Source: Streptomyces sp. Tu 3180 (GTDB lineage Bacteria; Actinomycetota; Actinomycetes; Streptomycetales; Streptomycetaceae). From it: a DNA stretch of 64,000 nucleotides. Below, one piece after another: positions 33,363 through 42,193 of the stretch. Both the position numbers and the translations under genes were made by a program. Numbering within the stretch: the first letter of the stretch is position 1; each line of letters opens with the position of its first letter. The notes below the pieces were generated by a model. The model was given only the letters and a program-made list of their open reading frames with translations, did not search any database and was not told the origin of the DNA. The stretch is from NCBI RefSeq assembly GCF_009852415.1, contig NZ_WOXS01000002.1:7914001-7978000 (forward strand), in the 5' to 3' direction.

Positions 33363-34550
33363 ATGCGCCACCACCCCGCCCCGTCCCACGACTCCCAGGA
33401 ACCGCTCTTCGGCCTCGACGAGGTGCCGGGGGGACCCGCCGCACCGGCCGAGCCGGCCCCGCCCGGCGGCGCCTTCCGCGACTCCGCGCAGGCGCGCCGG
33501 CTCCTCGCGATCCGCGAGATCCACGCCGAACCGGCCGCCGCCGCCTCACCCCGCGGCCGGCAGATCCTCGCCCGCTTCCCCGAGGCCCGGCTGATCGAGG
33601 TGGACTCCCACTGGCGCATCCCCGAGCTGCACGGCAACGAGGGCAGCGCCGACGACTGGATGCGGATCAAACGCCGGACCCTGGTGCTGGGCGTGAAGAA
33701 GACGCTCACCCTGCGCCCCAACGGCCGCTCCGCCGACTGGATCGCCCCCGGCACGTCCAACGGCTGCGCGCTGTCCTGCGTGTACTGCTACGTGCCCCGC
33801 CGCAAGGGCTTCGCCAACCCGATCACGGTCTTCACCAACATCGACCGGATCATCGCCCGCCTCGGACGCCACGTCGCCGCCCAGGGCCGCAAGCCCGAGC
33901 CCAACCAGTGCGATCCGCGGGCGTGGGTGTACGACATCGGGGAGAACGGCGACTGCGCGGTCGACGCCCTCGTGTGCGACAACACCGCCGACCTGGTCCG
34001 CGCCTTCCGCGACTGGCCCACCGCGAAGGCGTCCTTCGCGACCAAGTTCGTCAACCCCGACCTGCTGGAGCTGGACCCGCGCGGGCGTACCCGCATCCGG
34101 TTCTCGGTGATGCCGGCCGACGACTCACGCCTGCTGGACCTGCGCACCAGCCCGGTCGACCGGCGGATCGCCGCCGCCGCGGACTTCCTCGACGCCGGCT
34201 ACGAGGTGCACTTCAACCTCTCGCCGGTCGTCGTCCGGCCCGGCTGGCAGGACGCCTGGGCGGAGCTGCTGCGGCACATGGACGACGTGCTGCCGGCGCG
34301 CGTCAAGCGGCAGGCGGGGGCCGAGGTGATCACGCTCACGCACAACGCCGACCTGCACGAGGTCAACCTGCGCTGGCACCCGCGCGGCGAGGAGGTGCTG
34401 TGGCAGCCCGCGGTGCAGCAGACCAAGCGGTCCCAGAACGGCAGCCTCAACCTCCGCTACCGCGACGACGTCAAGCGCCGGGCGCTCGCGGACCTGCGTG
34501 AGCTGGTCGCGCGCCACACCCCGTGGCTGGCCGTCCGGTACGCCTTCTGA
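33363..34550 (+). CDS. Spore photoproduct lyase family radical SAM protein
   Basis: A 395-residue protein. A variable N-terminus is followed by KKTLTLRPNGRSADWIAPGT and the radical-SAM motif NGCALSCVYCY, whose cysteines (135, 139 and 142) bind the 4Fe-4S cluster. Later motifs are CDPRAWVYDIGENGDCAVDA, ASFATKFVN, RIRFSVMP and VHFNLSPVVV. This matches the spore photoproduct lyase (SPL) family. In Bacillus SPL repairs 5-thyminyl-5,6-dihydrothymine in endospores. Streptomyces makes arthrospores with other DNA packaging, so the substrate here may differ. It probably acts on UV-damaged DNA, and the gene at 2252 is another candidate dimer-repair gene in the window. Confidence 0.85.
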   Translation: MRHHPAPSHDSQEPLFGLDEVPGGPAAPAEPAPPGGAFRDSAQARRLLAIREIHAEPAAAASPRGRQILARFPEARLIEVDSHWRIPELHGNEGSADDWMRIKRRTLVLGVKKTLTLRPNGRSADWIAPGTSNGCALSCVYCYVPRRKGFANPITVFTNIDRIIARLGRHVAAQGRKPEPNQCDPRAWVYDIGENGDCAVDALVCDNTADLVRAFRDWPTAKASFATKFVNPDLLELDPRGRTRIRFSVMPADDSRLLDLRTSPVDRRIAAAADFLDAGYEVHFNLSPVVVRPGWQDAWAELLRHMDDVLPARVKRQAGAEVITLTHNADLHEVNLRWHPRGEEVLWQPAVQQTKRSQNGSLNLRYRDDVKRRALADLRELVARHTPWLAVRYAF

Positions 34551-34640
34551 CGACGGTGCCCCCGCCGGGGCGTGGAGCGTCACCGGGGCCGCCCGGCGGG
34601 ATCCGCGGTCACCGCGGCCGTCGTGTCCGGCCCCGTCGCG

Positions 34641-34672
34641 CGCCGCCGGCCCGGTCGGACGGGCCGGCGGCG
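34641..34672. terminator. Bidirectional hairpin terminator
   Basis: A perfect 13-bp stem (CGCCGCCGGCCCG and complement) with a GTCGGA loop lies between the convergent SPL-family and phospholipase genes. Confidence 0.85.
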
Positions 34673-34694
34673 CCGGGCTCGGCGGTCGGTGTGC

Positions 34695-35147
34695 TCAGCC
34701 GAAGGCCCTGACGGCCTGGTAGTACGTCCACGCGGTGCTGTCGCAGGCGGACTTCGTCGCGCCGCTGTAGCGGGCGCAGACGCGCTTGAGGTCCTCGTGG
34801 AAGGCGCTGTCCAGCCGCGCCTTGTTGGCGTCGAAGGTGCCCATGGCCTTGTAGTTGCGGTAGCCGAAGTCGTGGCGGGCGCACGACATGGAGAAGGGGA
34901 AGCCGAACGGGTTGTCGGGGGAGGACGAGCAGTAGTCGGTGGTCCAGTTGAACCCGTACGCCGCCCAGGCGGACTGGTTGGCCCGTGCCGCGCTCCAGAG
35001 GCTGTAGCTCGACGAGCTGGTCTGCGTCCAGCTCGCCAGGACCTGGGCCTTGTCGGCGGGAACGGCTTCGGCGGCTGTGGTGGCGCCGACGACGCCGGCC
35101 AGGGCCAGGGCCGAAGAGGCGAGTGCGGTGGCGATTCTTCGGTGCAT
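34695..35147 (-). CDS. Secreted prokaryotic phospholipase A2
   Basis: A 150-residue exoprotein with a signal peptide (MHRRIATALASSALALAGVV... to EAVPAD). The PLA2 catalytic motif SCARHDFGYRNY supplies the His-Asp dyad. Four cysteines in the mature part can form two disulfides as in the Streptomyces violaceoruber enzyme (PF09056). It releases fatty acids from the sn-2 position of phospholipids outside the cell, usually with calcium. The ATG is set by GGAGG upstream. A 9-bp stem-loop lies just 5' of it. Confidence 0.93.
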   Translation of the reverse strand: MHRRIATALASSALALAGVVGATTAAEAVPADKAQVLASWTQTSSSSYSLWSAARANQSAWAAYGFNWTTDYCSSSPDNPFGFPFSMSCARHDFGYRNYKAMGTFDANKARLDSAFHEDLKRVCARYSGATKSACDSTAWTYYQAVRAFG

Positions 35148-35165
35148 CCCACACCTCCAAGAGAC

Positions 35166-35188
35166 TGCGGCCCGACCACCGGGCCGCA
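35166..35188 (-). promoter_or_regulatory. Stem-loop in the phospholipase leader
   Basis: TGCGGCCCG-ACCAC-CGGGCCGCA, a perfect 9-bp hairpin, begins about 19 nt upstream of the phospholipase start. It could be an attenuator or an mRNA stabiliser. A CATGA-N5-TCATG element lies at 35193-35207. Between here and the terminator at 35435 I see nothing else. Confidence 0.35.
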
Positions 35189-35434
35189 GGTTCATGACAA
35201 TGATCATGCCCATGGTGCCCGTCCCTTCACACCACGGGCCGCCCAATGATCCGTTAACTCTTGGCTCGCGTCCTGCCGGCCGGCGAACCCGGCGCCCCCC
35301 GCGCCCGGCCGTCCTCCACGGCGTCGACCGGGCTGGGTCCGAAGCCGGTGCACGGCTCGCGGCGCGCCGTGCGACGGCGTACTCGGCGCTCGGGGCCGTC
35401 GGGTCCCGCCGGTCCTTCCCGGGTCCGGGCGGGC

Positions 35435-35473
35435 GGCCCGGCCGCACCACCGGGCGGGCGGTGCGGCCGGGCC
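35435..35473 (-). terminator. Hairpin terminator at the end of the galactan operon
   Basis: A perfect 14-bp stem (GGCCCGGCCGCACC and complement) with an 11-nt loop lies 7 bp past the stop of the last gene of the operon. Confidence 0.85.
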
Positions 35474-35479
35474 GACGGG

Positions 35480-37519
35480 TCAGTCCGTCACGTCCGTGAC
35501 CGTCCAGCGCTGGTTGGCACCGGAGTTGGGCTGCCAGGTGGTGACCGCGGCGCCCTCGTGCGTGGCCTGTCCGCCGACTTCCAGGAGGCGTCCGGTGGCC
35601 GCGTTGACCAGGGTCCAGGTGCCGTCGCCCGTGGTGGACATGATCCATTCGGCGGCCGGGTCCCGTTCGCCGGTGTGCGGTTCGGCCACCGGGACGTCGT
35701 TGCGCACGGCCAGCCGCCTGCCGTCCACCGGGCCGGTGAACTCGTAGCGCTGACGGACGCCGTCGTCGGGACGCACCGCGCTCAGCCGCCACCGCTGGGA
35801 GGCGGAGCCGTCACCCGTGCCGATGACCAGAGCGGTTCCGTCGTCCGCGACGGTGACCGCCTTGCCGCTCTGCACGCCGGTCAGGGTGTACGTGCGGCCC
35901 TTGCGCAGCAGCGGCGCGTCCTGCGCGACGCCGGAGACGCCCTCGACGACGAACGACGTCACCGACTGGGCGGGCACGGTGAACGTGGCCTCGCGGCCGG
36001 CGACCCCGACGGCCGCGTGCCGCTCCAGCTTGCCGTCGGCGCTGGTCACGACCGGTGTGACGGTCGCGTTCCGGCTGACGTGGCGGAACGCGGACAGGTC
36101 GAGGGTGACGGCGCGCGCCGAGGTGGTGCTGTTGACGTGGACGACGGAGGCGCCCCTGCCGTTCTTCGTCACCGCGGCCGCGCTGGAGGTGTCGTTCACC
36201 TTGATCAGCCGGTCACCGGGCTTGATGAAGTGGGTGAAGTTGCGCGCGGTGTCGAACTTGGTGTTCGTGCGGATCGGGCAGGTCTCCAGGGTGTCCCGCG
36301 CGGTACAGCTGAACGGGAGCTGGATCTCGCCCCAGTTGCCGCCCGCTGCGGACTCGCCGCCCGGCTTCATGTTGTCGTGGTCCTCGACGGGCTGCCAGAA
36401 CACCCAGGCGCGCGGCTCCAGTTCGCGCAGGTCGTCGACGATGCGCTGGGCGAGGCCGAGACCGGGACGCATGTCCGTGAAGCTCTGCCCGTCGCCCCAG
36501 TCGCCCTCGACCTCGCTCATCCACAGCCGTTTGTCCTCGGCCTTGGAGAGGTCGCGCACGGTGGTGCGCCGGTCGGTGCCGTAGGTGTGGACGTTCATCT
36601 GCTCCACGAGGGCGCGGGCCCCGGGGGAGTAGGCGTTCCAGTTCCGCGCGAAGGTGGACGGGTTGGTCTCGTCCATCGCGGAGATCTCCGCCCCGGTCCG
36701 CGCCTTCCTCAGCGCGGGGGCGAGGGCGCGCAGCACCTTCTCCTGGAGCTCGGGGCCCATGTGGGCGCCTTCCTGGCGTCCGCCGACGGGTTCGCCGCCC
36801 GGGCCCAGGCGGGTGCTCCAGTAGGTGGTGTTCGGCTCGTTGAACGGGTCGACGGTGTCGACCTCGATGCCGTGGGCCTGCTCCAGCCGCTTGGTGGCGC
36901 CCGCCAGGTAGGCGGCGAAGTCGTCGACCGACCCGGTCTCGAGCTGGTCGGCGCCGGCGTCGAAACCGCCGGAGACGTAGCCGCTGACCGTCATGAACCA
37001 GGGCGGGGAGTTGCTGAAGGTCTCCCAGTGGGTGATGTCCTTCTTGATGCGGTCCACCCACCAGCGCTGGGTGGCGTCGGCGTCCTCGTTCCAGTCGGCG
37101 GGGTCCTCGGCGTCCCACCAGTCGGTGTCCTCGCGGGTGGTGCCCGCGGGCGCCTTCCACCAGCCCTCGACGGCGCCGCCGGCGCGCAGGTAGTCCTTGA
37201 CGTCCGGCGCGTTGCCGCCGCCGATGTTGTACCGGGCGATGTTCAGGGCGAGTCCGTCGTCGCCGAAGAGGAGCCGGGCGAGCTTCTCGCGTATCTCCGG
37301 CGGGTAGTCGCCGGTGGCGTTGGCGAACCAGACGAGGCTGGTGCCCCAGCCCTCGAACCTCTCCTGCCGGTAGGAGGGGTCGGGGCGTACGGTGACGGAG
37401 GGGGTGTCCGCGGCCTGTGCGGCGGACGTGGGGCCGGGGACCAGGGCGGCCCCGGTGGCCAGGACGGCGGTGAGGCCGGCGGCGGTGAGCAGCCGTCTGT
37501 CGCGGGTGCGGCGTGCCAT
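35480..37519 (-). CDS. Secreted GH30 endo-beta-1,6-galactanase with ricin-type domain
   Basis: A 679-residue exoenzyme. A signal peptide (RRLLTAAGLTAVLATGAALV... to AQAADT) precedes a GH30 barrel with FEGWGTSLVWFANATGDYP, NIARYNIGGGNAPDV, the acid/base Glu in VDPFNEPNTTYW and the nucleophile Glu in RLWMSEVEGDWG. GWGTSLVWFANA marks the GH30 subfamily of fungal and Streptomyces endo-beta-1,6-galactanases. A beta-sandwich and a C-terminal ricin/RICIN-like domain (about 540-679) follow. It is the last gene of an operon with GH42 and a sugar importer, which supports attack on the beta-1,6-galactan chains of arabinogalactan. Confidence 0.85.
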   Translation of the reverse strand: MARRTRDRRLLTAAGLTAVLATGAALVPGPTSAAQAADTPSVTVRPDPSYRQERFEGWGTSLVWFANATGDYPPEIREKLARLLFGDDGLALNIARYNIGGGNAPDVKDYLRAGGAVEGWWKAPAGTTREDTDWWDAEDPADWNEDADATQRWWVDRIKKDITHWETFSNSPPWFMTVSGYVSGGFDAGADQLETGSVDDFAAYLAGATKRLEQAHGIEVDTVDPFNEPNTTYWSTRLGPGGEPVGGRQEGAHMGPELQEKVLRALAPALRKARTGAEISAMDETNPSTFARNWNAYSPGARALVEQMNVHTYGTDRRTTVRDLSKAEDKRLWMSEVEGDWGDGQSFTDMRPGLGLAQRIVDDLRELEPRAWVFWQPVEDHDNMKPGGESAAGGNWGEIQLPFSCTARDTLETCPIRTNTKFDTARNFTHFIKPGDRLIKVNDTSSAAAVTKNGRGASVVHVNSTTSARAVTLDLSAFRHVSRNATVTPVVTSADGKLERHAAVGVAGREATFTVPAQSVTSFVVEGVSGVAQDAPLLRKGRTYTLTGVQSGKAVTVADDGTALVIGTGDGSASQRWRLSAVRPDDGVRQRYEFTGPVDGRRLAVRNDVPVAEPHTGERDPAAEWIMSTTGDGTWTLVNAATGRLLEVGGQATHEGAAVTTWQPNSGANQRWTVTDVTD

Positions 37520-37643
37520 CGGTGTGCTCCCAACGGTGAGGTGTGGTCGCGCTCTGGTGGACCCTCCCGCCGCACGCGCTGCCGGGCGGGAGGGGACGGC
37601 CCCCGGAACGGATGCGTGCCGTTCCGGGGAGTGGCGGGGTCTT

Positions 37644-39686
37644 TCAGGCGGCCGGCTGCCGCAGCACGGCGACGGCACGGGGCCCCAGGATGAGGGCGCC
37701 GTCGGCACCGGTGGTCCCGAGCAGTACGTCCCCGGCCGGACCGCGCACCGGAACGGTCCCGTCGGTCCGGTTCACCAGGAACAGGAACCGGCCGCCGGCG
37801 CCCCGGCGCACGACCGGTTCGACCAGCCCGCGGATCTCGACGGGCAGTTCGCTCTCCACACCGGCCGGCTCCAGCAGCCGGGGCAGCAGGCCGGTGAGCC
37901 CTTCGACCCCGAGCCGGGTGGAGACGTACGAGGCCGATCCGGAGCCCGCCGGCCGGCGGGTGACCGCGGGCCGGCCGGCCTGGAGGCCGGTGCGGTAGCG
38001 GGACAGGACCTCGGTCCCGTCGGCCGTCACGGTGATCCGGTCGGTCCACAGGGTGCCGGTCGAGGCGTCGTCGAGCTCCACGCCGACCCCGGGGAGCAGC
38101 GGGCCGAACTCCTCGATGCGGATGCCGAGCAGGTCGCGCAGGGCGCCCGGGTAGCCGCCGAGCCAGACGTGGTCGTGCTCGTCGACGACACCGGAGAAGT
38201 ACGTGGTGATCAGGTGGCCGCCCTGTTCGGCGTAGCGGGTGAGCGTCTTGGCCAGGTCGGCGGGGACCACGTGCAGCACGGGGGCGACGAGCACCCGGTG
38301 GCGGTGCAGGTCGGCCCGGGTGGTGACGAGGTCGGCGCGGATGCCGAGGGCGAGGAGCGCCGAGTACCAGTCGAGCGCCTCCTGCCGGTAGTCGAGCAGG
38401 GAGGTGGGGTGGGAGTCCTGCTCGCTCGCCCACCACGACTCCCAGTCGTAGAGGATGCCGACCGGGGCGGGCTCCCGTTCGGTCCCGGCGACCGGGGCGA
38501 GCGCCTTCAGGGTGGCGCCCAGCTCGGTCACCGCGCGGAACAGGTCGCTGTCCGCGCCGGCGTGCGGCACCATCGCGGAGTGGTACTTCTCGGCGCCGGC
38601 CGCCGACTGCCGCCACTGGAAGTAGCAGACCGCGTCGGCGCCGTGCGCGACGTGCAGCAGGGAGTCGCGGGCCAGGTCACCGGGGCGCTTGGGCACGTTG
38701 ACGGGCTGCCAGTTGACCGCGCTGGTGGAGTGCTCCATCAGGAACCAGGGCCGTCCGCCGGAGATGCCGCTGGTGAGGTTGGCGGAGAAGGACAGCTCGT
38801 CGCGGTCCTGCGGGCCGGGGCGGACGTAGTGGTCGTTGGAGACGAAGTCGATCTCGTCGGCCCAGTCGGGGTAGTTCATGCCCTTGGTGCCGCCCATCAC
38901 CATGAAGTTGGTGGTGACCGGGACGTCCGGCGTGATCTCCCGCAGGATCTCCCGTTCGGCGCGCAGGTGGTCCTTGAGCGCGTCCGACGAGAACCGCTTG
39001 AAGTCCAGCTGCTGGGTGGGGTTGGGGTGGGAGGCGGCCAGCCGGGGCGGCAGGATCTGGTCCCAGTCGGTGTACCGCTGGGACCAGAAGGCCGTGCCCC
39101 AGGCGCTGTTGAGCGCGTCCAGCCCGGTGTAGCGGGCGCGCAGCCAGTCCCGGAAGGCGCGGGCCGCGTCGTCGGAGTAGTCGTAGACGTTGTGGCAGCC
39201 CAGTTCGTTGTTGACGTGCCAGGCCACCAGGGCCGGGTGGCCGGCGTAACGGGTCGCCAGCTCCCGGACCAGGCGCAGCGCGTACCGGCGGAAGACGGGC
39301 GAGGTGGGGCGCCAGTGCTGGCGTGCCCCCGGCCACAGCGTCTCGCCGGTGGCGGTGACCGGCAGGATCTCCGGATGGGCGGTGGTGAGCCAGGGCGGCG
39401 GGGAGGCGGTGGCGGTGGCCAGGTCGACGCCGACGCCGCCCTCGTGCAGCAGGTCCAGGACCTCGTCGAGCCAGGTGAAGTCCCAGGTGTCCTCGGCCGG
39501 CTGGAGGCGGGCCCAGGAGAAGATCCCCACGGACACGAGGTTCACGCCGGCCTCGCGCATCAGCCGGACGTCCTCCTCCCACACGGCGCGGGGCCACTGC
39601 TCGGGGTTGTAGTCGGCGCCGTACACGAGGCGGGGGGCGGGGTCACCGTCCGCCCCGCCGGCGCGGGACAGGAGGGTGGAGATCAT
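37644..39686 (-). CDS. GH42 beta-galactosidase
   Basis: A 680-residue cytoplasmic enzyme with no signal peptide. GH42 marks are VYGADYNPEQWPRAVWEEDV at the start, the acid/base Glu in AWHVNNELGCH, SNDHYVRP, the nucleophile Glu in PWFLMEHSTSAVNWQPVN (about 317) and the trimerisation domain in the middle (PVGILYDWESWWA). It releases galactose from short beta-galactosides, here probably beta-1,6-galacto-oligosaccharides imported by the genes upstream. GGAAGGA lies before the ATG. It is 70 bp from the binding-protein gene and 124 bp from the galactanase. Confidence 0.93.
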   Translation of the reverse strand: MISTLLSRAGGADGDPAPRLVYGADYNPEQWPRAVWEEDVRLMREAGVNLVSVGIFSWARLQPAEDTWDFTWLDEVLDLLHEGGVGVDLATATASPPPWLTTAHPEILPVTATGETLWPGARQHWRPTSPVFRRYALRLVRELATRYAGHPALVAWHVNNELGCHNVYDYSDDAARAFRDWLRARYTGLDALNSAWGTAFWSQRYTDWDQILPPRLAASHPNPTQQLDFKRFSSDALKDHLRAEREILREITPDVPVTTNFMVMGGTKGMNYPDWADEIDFVSNDHYVRPGPQDRDELSFSANLTSGISGGRPWFLMEHSTSAVNWQPVNVPKRPGDLARDSLLHVAHGADAVCYFQWRQSAAGAEKYHSAMVPHAGADSDLFRAVTELGATLKALAPVAGTEREPAPVGILYDWESWWASEQDSHPTSLLDYRQEALDWYSALLALGIRADLVTTRADLHRHRVLVAPVLHVVPADLAKTLTRYAEQGGHLITTYFSGVVDEHDHVWLGGYPGALRDLLGIRIEEFGPLLPGVGVELDDASTGTLWTDRITVTADGTEVLSRYRTGLQAGRPAVTRRPAGSGSASYVSTRLGVEGLTGLLPRLLEPAGVESELPVEIRGLVEPVVRRGAGGRFLFLVNRTDGTVPVRGPAGDVLLGTTGADGALILGPRAVAVLRQPAA

Positions 39687-39756
39687 GGCGGTCCTTCCGG
39701 TGTGGGGCCGTCGGGCGGCGCGGGTGTGCGCCGCCCGGCGTGCTGCTTGCCGACGG

Positions 39757-41100
39757 CTACTTCTCGACGGTGAAGCCCTGTTCGTTGCCGTACTCGACGG
39801 AGGCGTCCTGCCAGCTCTTCAGGCCCTCGGCCAGCTTGGTGCCCGAGACGTAGGCCTTGCCGACGGTGTCGTTGAAGATCGAGTTGGCGTACACCTGGTA
39901 CGGCAGGTACGACCAGTCGTCGGCGACGTTCGCGGCGGACTCGGCGAAGATCTTGTTGGCCTGCTGTCCGCCGAAGTACGGGAACTCGGTGCTCTGGAAC
40001 GCCTGGGAGTTCAGCTGCTCGGTGGTGGCCGGGAAGGCGCCGCCCTTCACGCGGGTGTCGACGCCCTTGCCGGCGTTGGCGTACTCGACGAAGGCGTAGG
40101 CGAGCGCCTCGTCGCCGCCGAGTTCGGGCAGGGTGAGGGCGCTGCCGCCGTTCTCCGCGCTCGCCCTGCCGCCCGCCTGCCACTGCGGCAGCGGGGCGAC
40201 GCGCCAGTCACCGGCGGCGTCCTTCACGCCGGAGGCGAGGTTGGCGGGCATCCAGGCGCCGATGGCCAGGGTGGCGATGGTGCCGTCGCCGAGGCCCTTG
40301 TACCAGTCGTCGGACCAGCTGGTGACGGGCGCGACCAGCTTCTCGTCGATGAGCTTCTGCCAGGTGGCGGTGTAGGTCTTGGCGCCCCGGTCGGAGAAGT
40401 CGATCCCCACCTCGGTGCCGTCGACCTCGTACGGGCGTGAACCGGCCTGCCACAGCAGGCTGGTGGTGAGGCCCGCGTCGCCGACGTCGTTGGTGATGTA
40501 CGCCTTCGGGTCCGCCTTCTTCAGCGCGCGGGCCGCGTCCACGTACTCGTCCCACGTCGTGGGCACGTCGATCCTGTGCTTGTCGAAGACCTCCTTGTTG
40601 TAGAACAGCGCCATCGGGCCGGAGTCCATGGGCAGGCCGTAGACGCCCTCGCCGCCGGCCTTCACGCCGTTCCACGGTCCGGGGGAGTACTGGTCGGCGA
40701 GCTTGCCGGCGCCGAAGCCCCTGAGGTCGGTGAGCTGCTTCGTCAGCGCGTACTGTCCCATGGCGTAGTACTCGACCTGGGCGACGTCCGGGACGCCCTT
40801 CTTCGCGGACATGGCGTTCTGCAGCGCCTTGTACTGGTCGTTGCCGGTGCCCGCGTTGACGAGGTTCACCTCGACGTTCGGGTGTTCCTTCTCGAAGTCG
40901 GCCACCACCTGCTTCAGCGTGGGTTCCCACGCCCAGACGGTGATGGAGCCGCCCTTCTTCAGCGCGGCCCGGACGTCCGACTCGGAGACCGTCTTCGGTG
41001 CGGATCCCTCGTCGTCGGATCCGCCGCAGGCGGTGGCGCCCAGGGTGAGGGCGCAGACGAGGCCTATGCCGCGCAGCAGGCGGCGGGGGTGCTTGTGCAT
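39757..41100 (-). CDS. Sugar ABC transporter substrate-binding lipoprotein
   Basis: A 447-residue lipoprotein. The signal peptide ends in the lipobox LGATACGG, so Cys25 or so is lipidated. The family-1 solute-binding fold shows GSITVWAWEPTLKQVVADFE, GVYGLPMDSGPMALFYNKEV, VPTTWDEYVDAARALKK and WMPANLASGVKD. It captures an oligosaccharide, most likely galacto-oligosaccharides given the flanking GH42 and GH30 genes. It lies 141 bp downstream of the second permease gene. As usual in Streptomyces, no ATPase is encoded in the operon; the shared MsiK-type ATPase is expected. Confidence 0.9.
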   Translation of the reverse strand: MHKHPRRLLRGIGLVCALTLGATACGGSDDEGSAPKTVSESDVRAALKKGGSITVWAWEPTLKQVVADFEKEHPNVEVNLVNAGTGNDQYKALQNAMSAKKGVPDVAQVEYYAMGQYALTKQLTDLRGFGAGKLADQYSPGPWNGVKAGGEGVYGLPMDSGPMALFYNKEVFDKHRIDVPTTWDEYVDAARALKKADPKAYITNDVGDAGLTTSLLWQAGSRPYEVDGTEVGIDFSDRGAKTYTATWQKLIDEKLVAPVTSWSDDWYKGLGDGTIATLAIGAWMPANLASGVKDAAGDWRVAPLPQWQAGGRASAENGGSALTLPELGGDEALAYAFVEYANAGKGVDTRVKGGAFPATTEQLNSQAFQSTEFPYFGGQQANKIFAESAANVADDWSYLPYQVYANSIFNDTVGKAYVSGTKLAEGLKSWQDASVEYGNEQGFTVEK

Positions 41101-41241
41101 GGTCGTGCTTCCACTTCTTCGTGGCCGAAACCGTGACCGATGGGAGGAGAGGGGCAGGGACGACCACCGCGCGGACACCGCCCGTCCGGGCGTGGCGACG
41201 GGACGGACGGGCCGCGCGGCGGCGGACAACGGGGAGTGGCG

Positions 41242-42186
41242 CTATTCCTTGACGCTTCCGGCGGCGAGCCCGGACTGCCAGTACTTCTGCAGCAGCAGGA
41301 ACGCGGCGATCAGCGGGACGATGGTGATCAGCGAGCCGGTGACGACCAGATGGAACATGGGCTGGCCACCGGCGGTCTCCGCCTGGGCGTTCCAGCTGTT
41401 CAGGCCCAGGGTGAGCGGATACCAGTCCGGATCCTTGATCATGATCAGCGGCAGGAAGTAGTTGTTCCAGGTCGCGACCATGGTGAACAGCGAGACGGTG
41501 ACGATGCCCGGCGCCAGCAGCGGCAGGGCGACCTGGAAGAAGGTGCGCACCTCGCCGGCGCCGTCGATCCTGGCCGCTTCCATCAGCTCGGCCGGAATGG
41601 CCTCACCGGCGAACACCCACATCAGGTACAGGCCGAACGGGGAGATCAGCGAGGGGATGATCACCGCCCAGGGGGTGTTGGTGAGGCCCATGTTGCTGAA
41701 CATCAGGAAGGTCGGCACCGCCAATGCGGTCCCCGGCACGGCCACCGCGCCGATGACGACCGCGAAGACCGCCCGGCGTCCGGGGAAGTCGAACTTGGCG
41801 AGCGCGTAACCGCCCAGTACCGCGAGGAAGGTGGCACCTCCCGCGCCCGCCACCACGTACAGCAGGGTGTTGAGCAGCCAGCGGGTGAAGACGCCGTCGT
41901 CGTAGGTGAACGTCTCGGCGATGTTGTCCCAGAGGGCGAAGTCGCCGTCGAACCACAGGCCGAACGAACGGGACAGGCCCTCCTGGGTCTTGGTGGCGCT
42001 GATGGCCAGCCACACCAGCGGTACGAGGCTGTAGAGCAGCACCAGGCCGGTGAGCACGGTCAGCAGGACACTGTGGCGCGGCCGCCCGGGGGAGTGCCGA
42101 CGCCGGGGCGTGCGCAGCCGGACGGCGGAGCCGGACGACGGTGACGACGCGGCCGCGGAACCGGCGGGGGTGACGGTACTGGTCAT
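41242..42186 (-). CDS. Sugar ABC transporter permease, MalG type
   Basis: A 314-residue membrane protein with six helices after a Pro/Ser-rich N-terminus. The EAA loop for ATPase contact is EAARIDGAGEVRTFFQVALP, preceded by GEAIPAELM. The MalG-type end is LLLQKYWQSGLAAGSVKE. It pairs with the MalF-type permease 7 bp upstream. ATG 42186 is chosen over 42231, which lies inside the upstream gene. Confidence 0.92.
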   Translation of the reverse strand: MTSTVTPAGSAAASSPSSGSAVRLRTPRRRHSPGRPRHSVLLTVLTGLVLLYSLVPLVWLAISATKTQEGLSRSFGLWFDGDFALWDNIAETFTYDDGVFTRWLLNTLLYVVAGAGGATFLAVLGGYALAKFDFPGRRAVFAVVIGAVAVPGTALAVPTFLMFSNMGLTNTPWAVIIPSLISPFGLYLMWVFAGEAIPAELMEAARIDGAGEVRTFFQVALPLLAPGIVTVSLFTMVATWNNYFLPLIMIKDPDWYPLTLGLNSWNAQAETAGGQPMFHLVVTGSLITIVPLIAAFLLLQKYWQSGLAAGSVKE

Positions 42187-42193
42187 CGCTGCC

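Noticed and set aside
35195..35209. Zur box before the phospholipase gene
   Set aside because: Only about 10 of 15 bases fit the Zur consensus and the gene has no zinc role.
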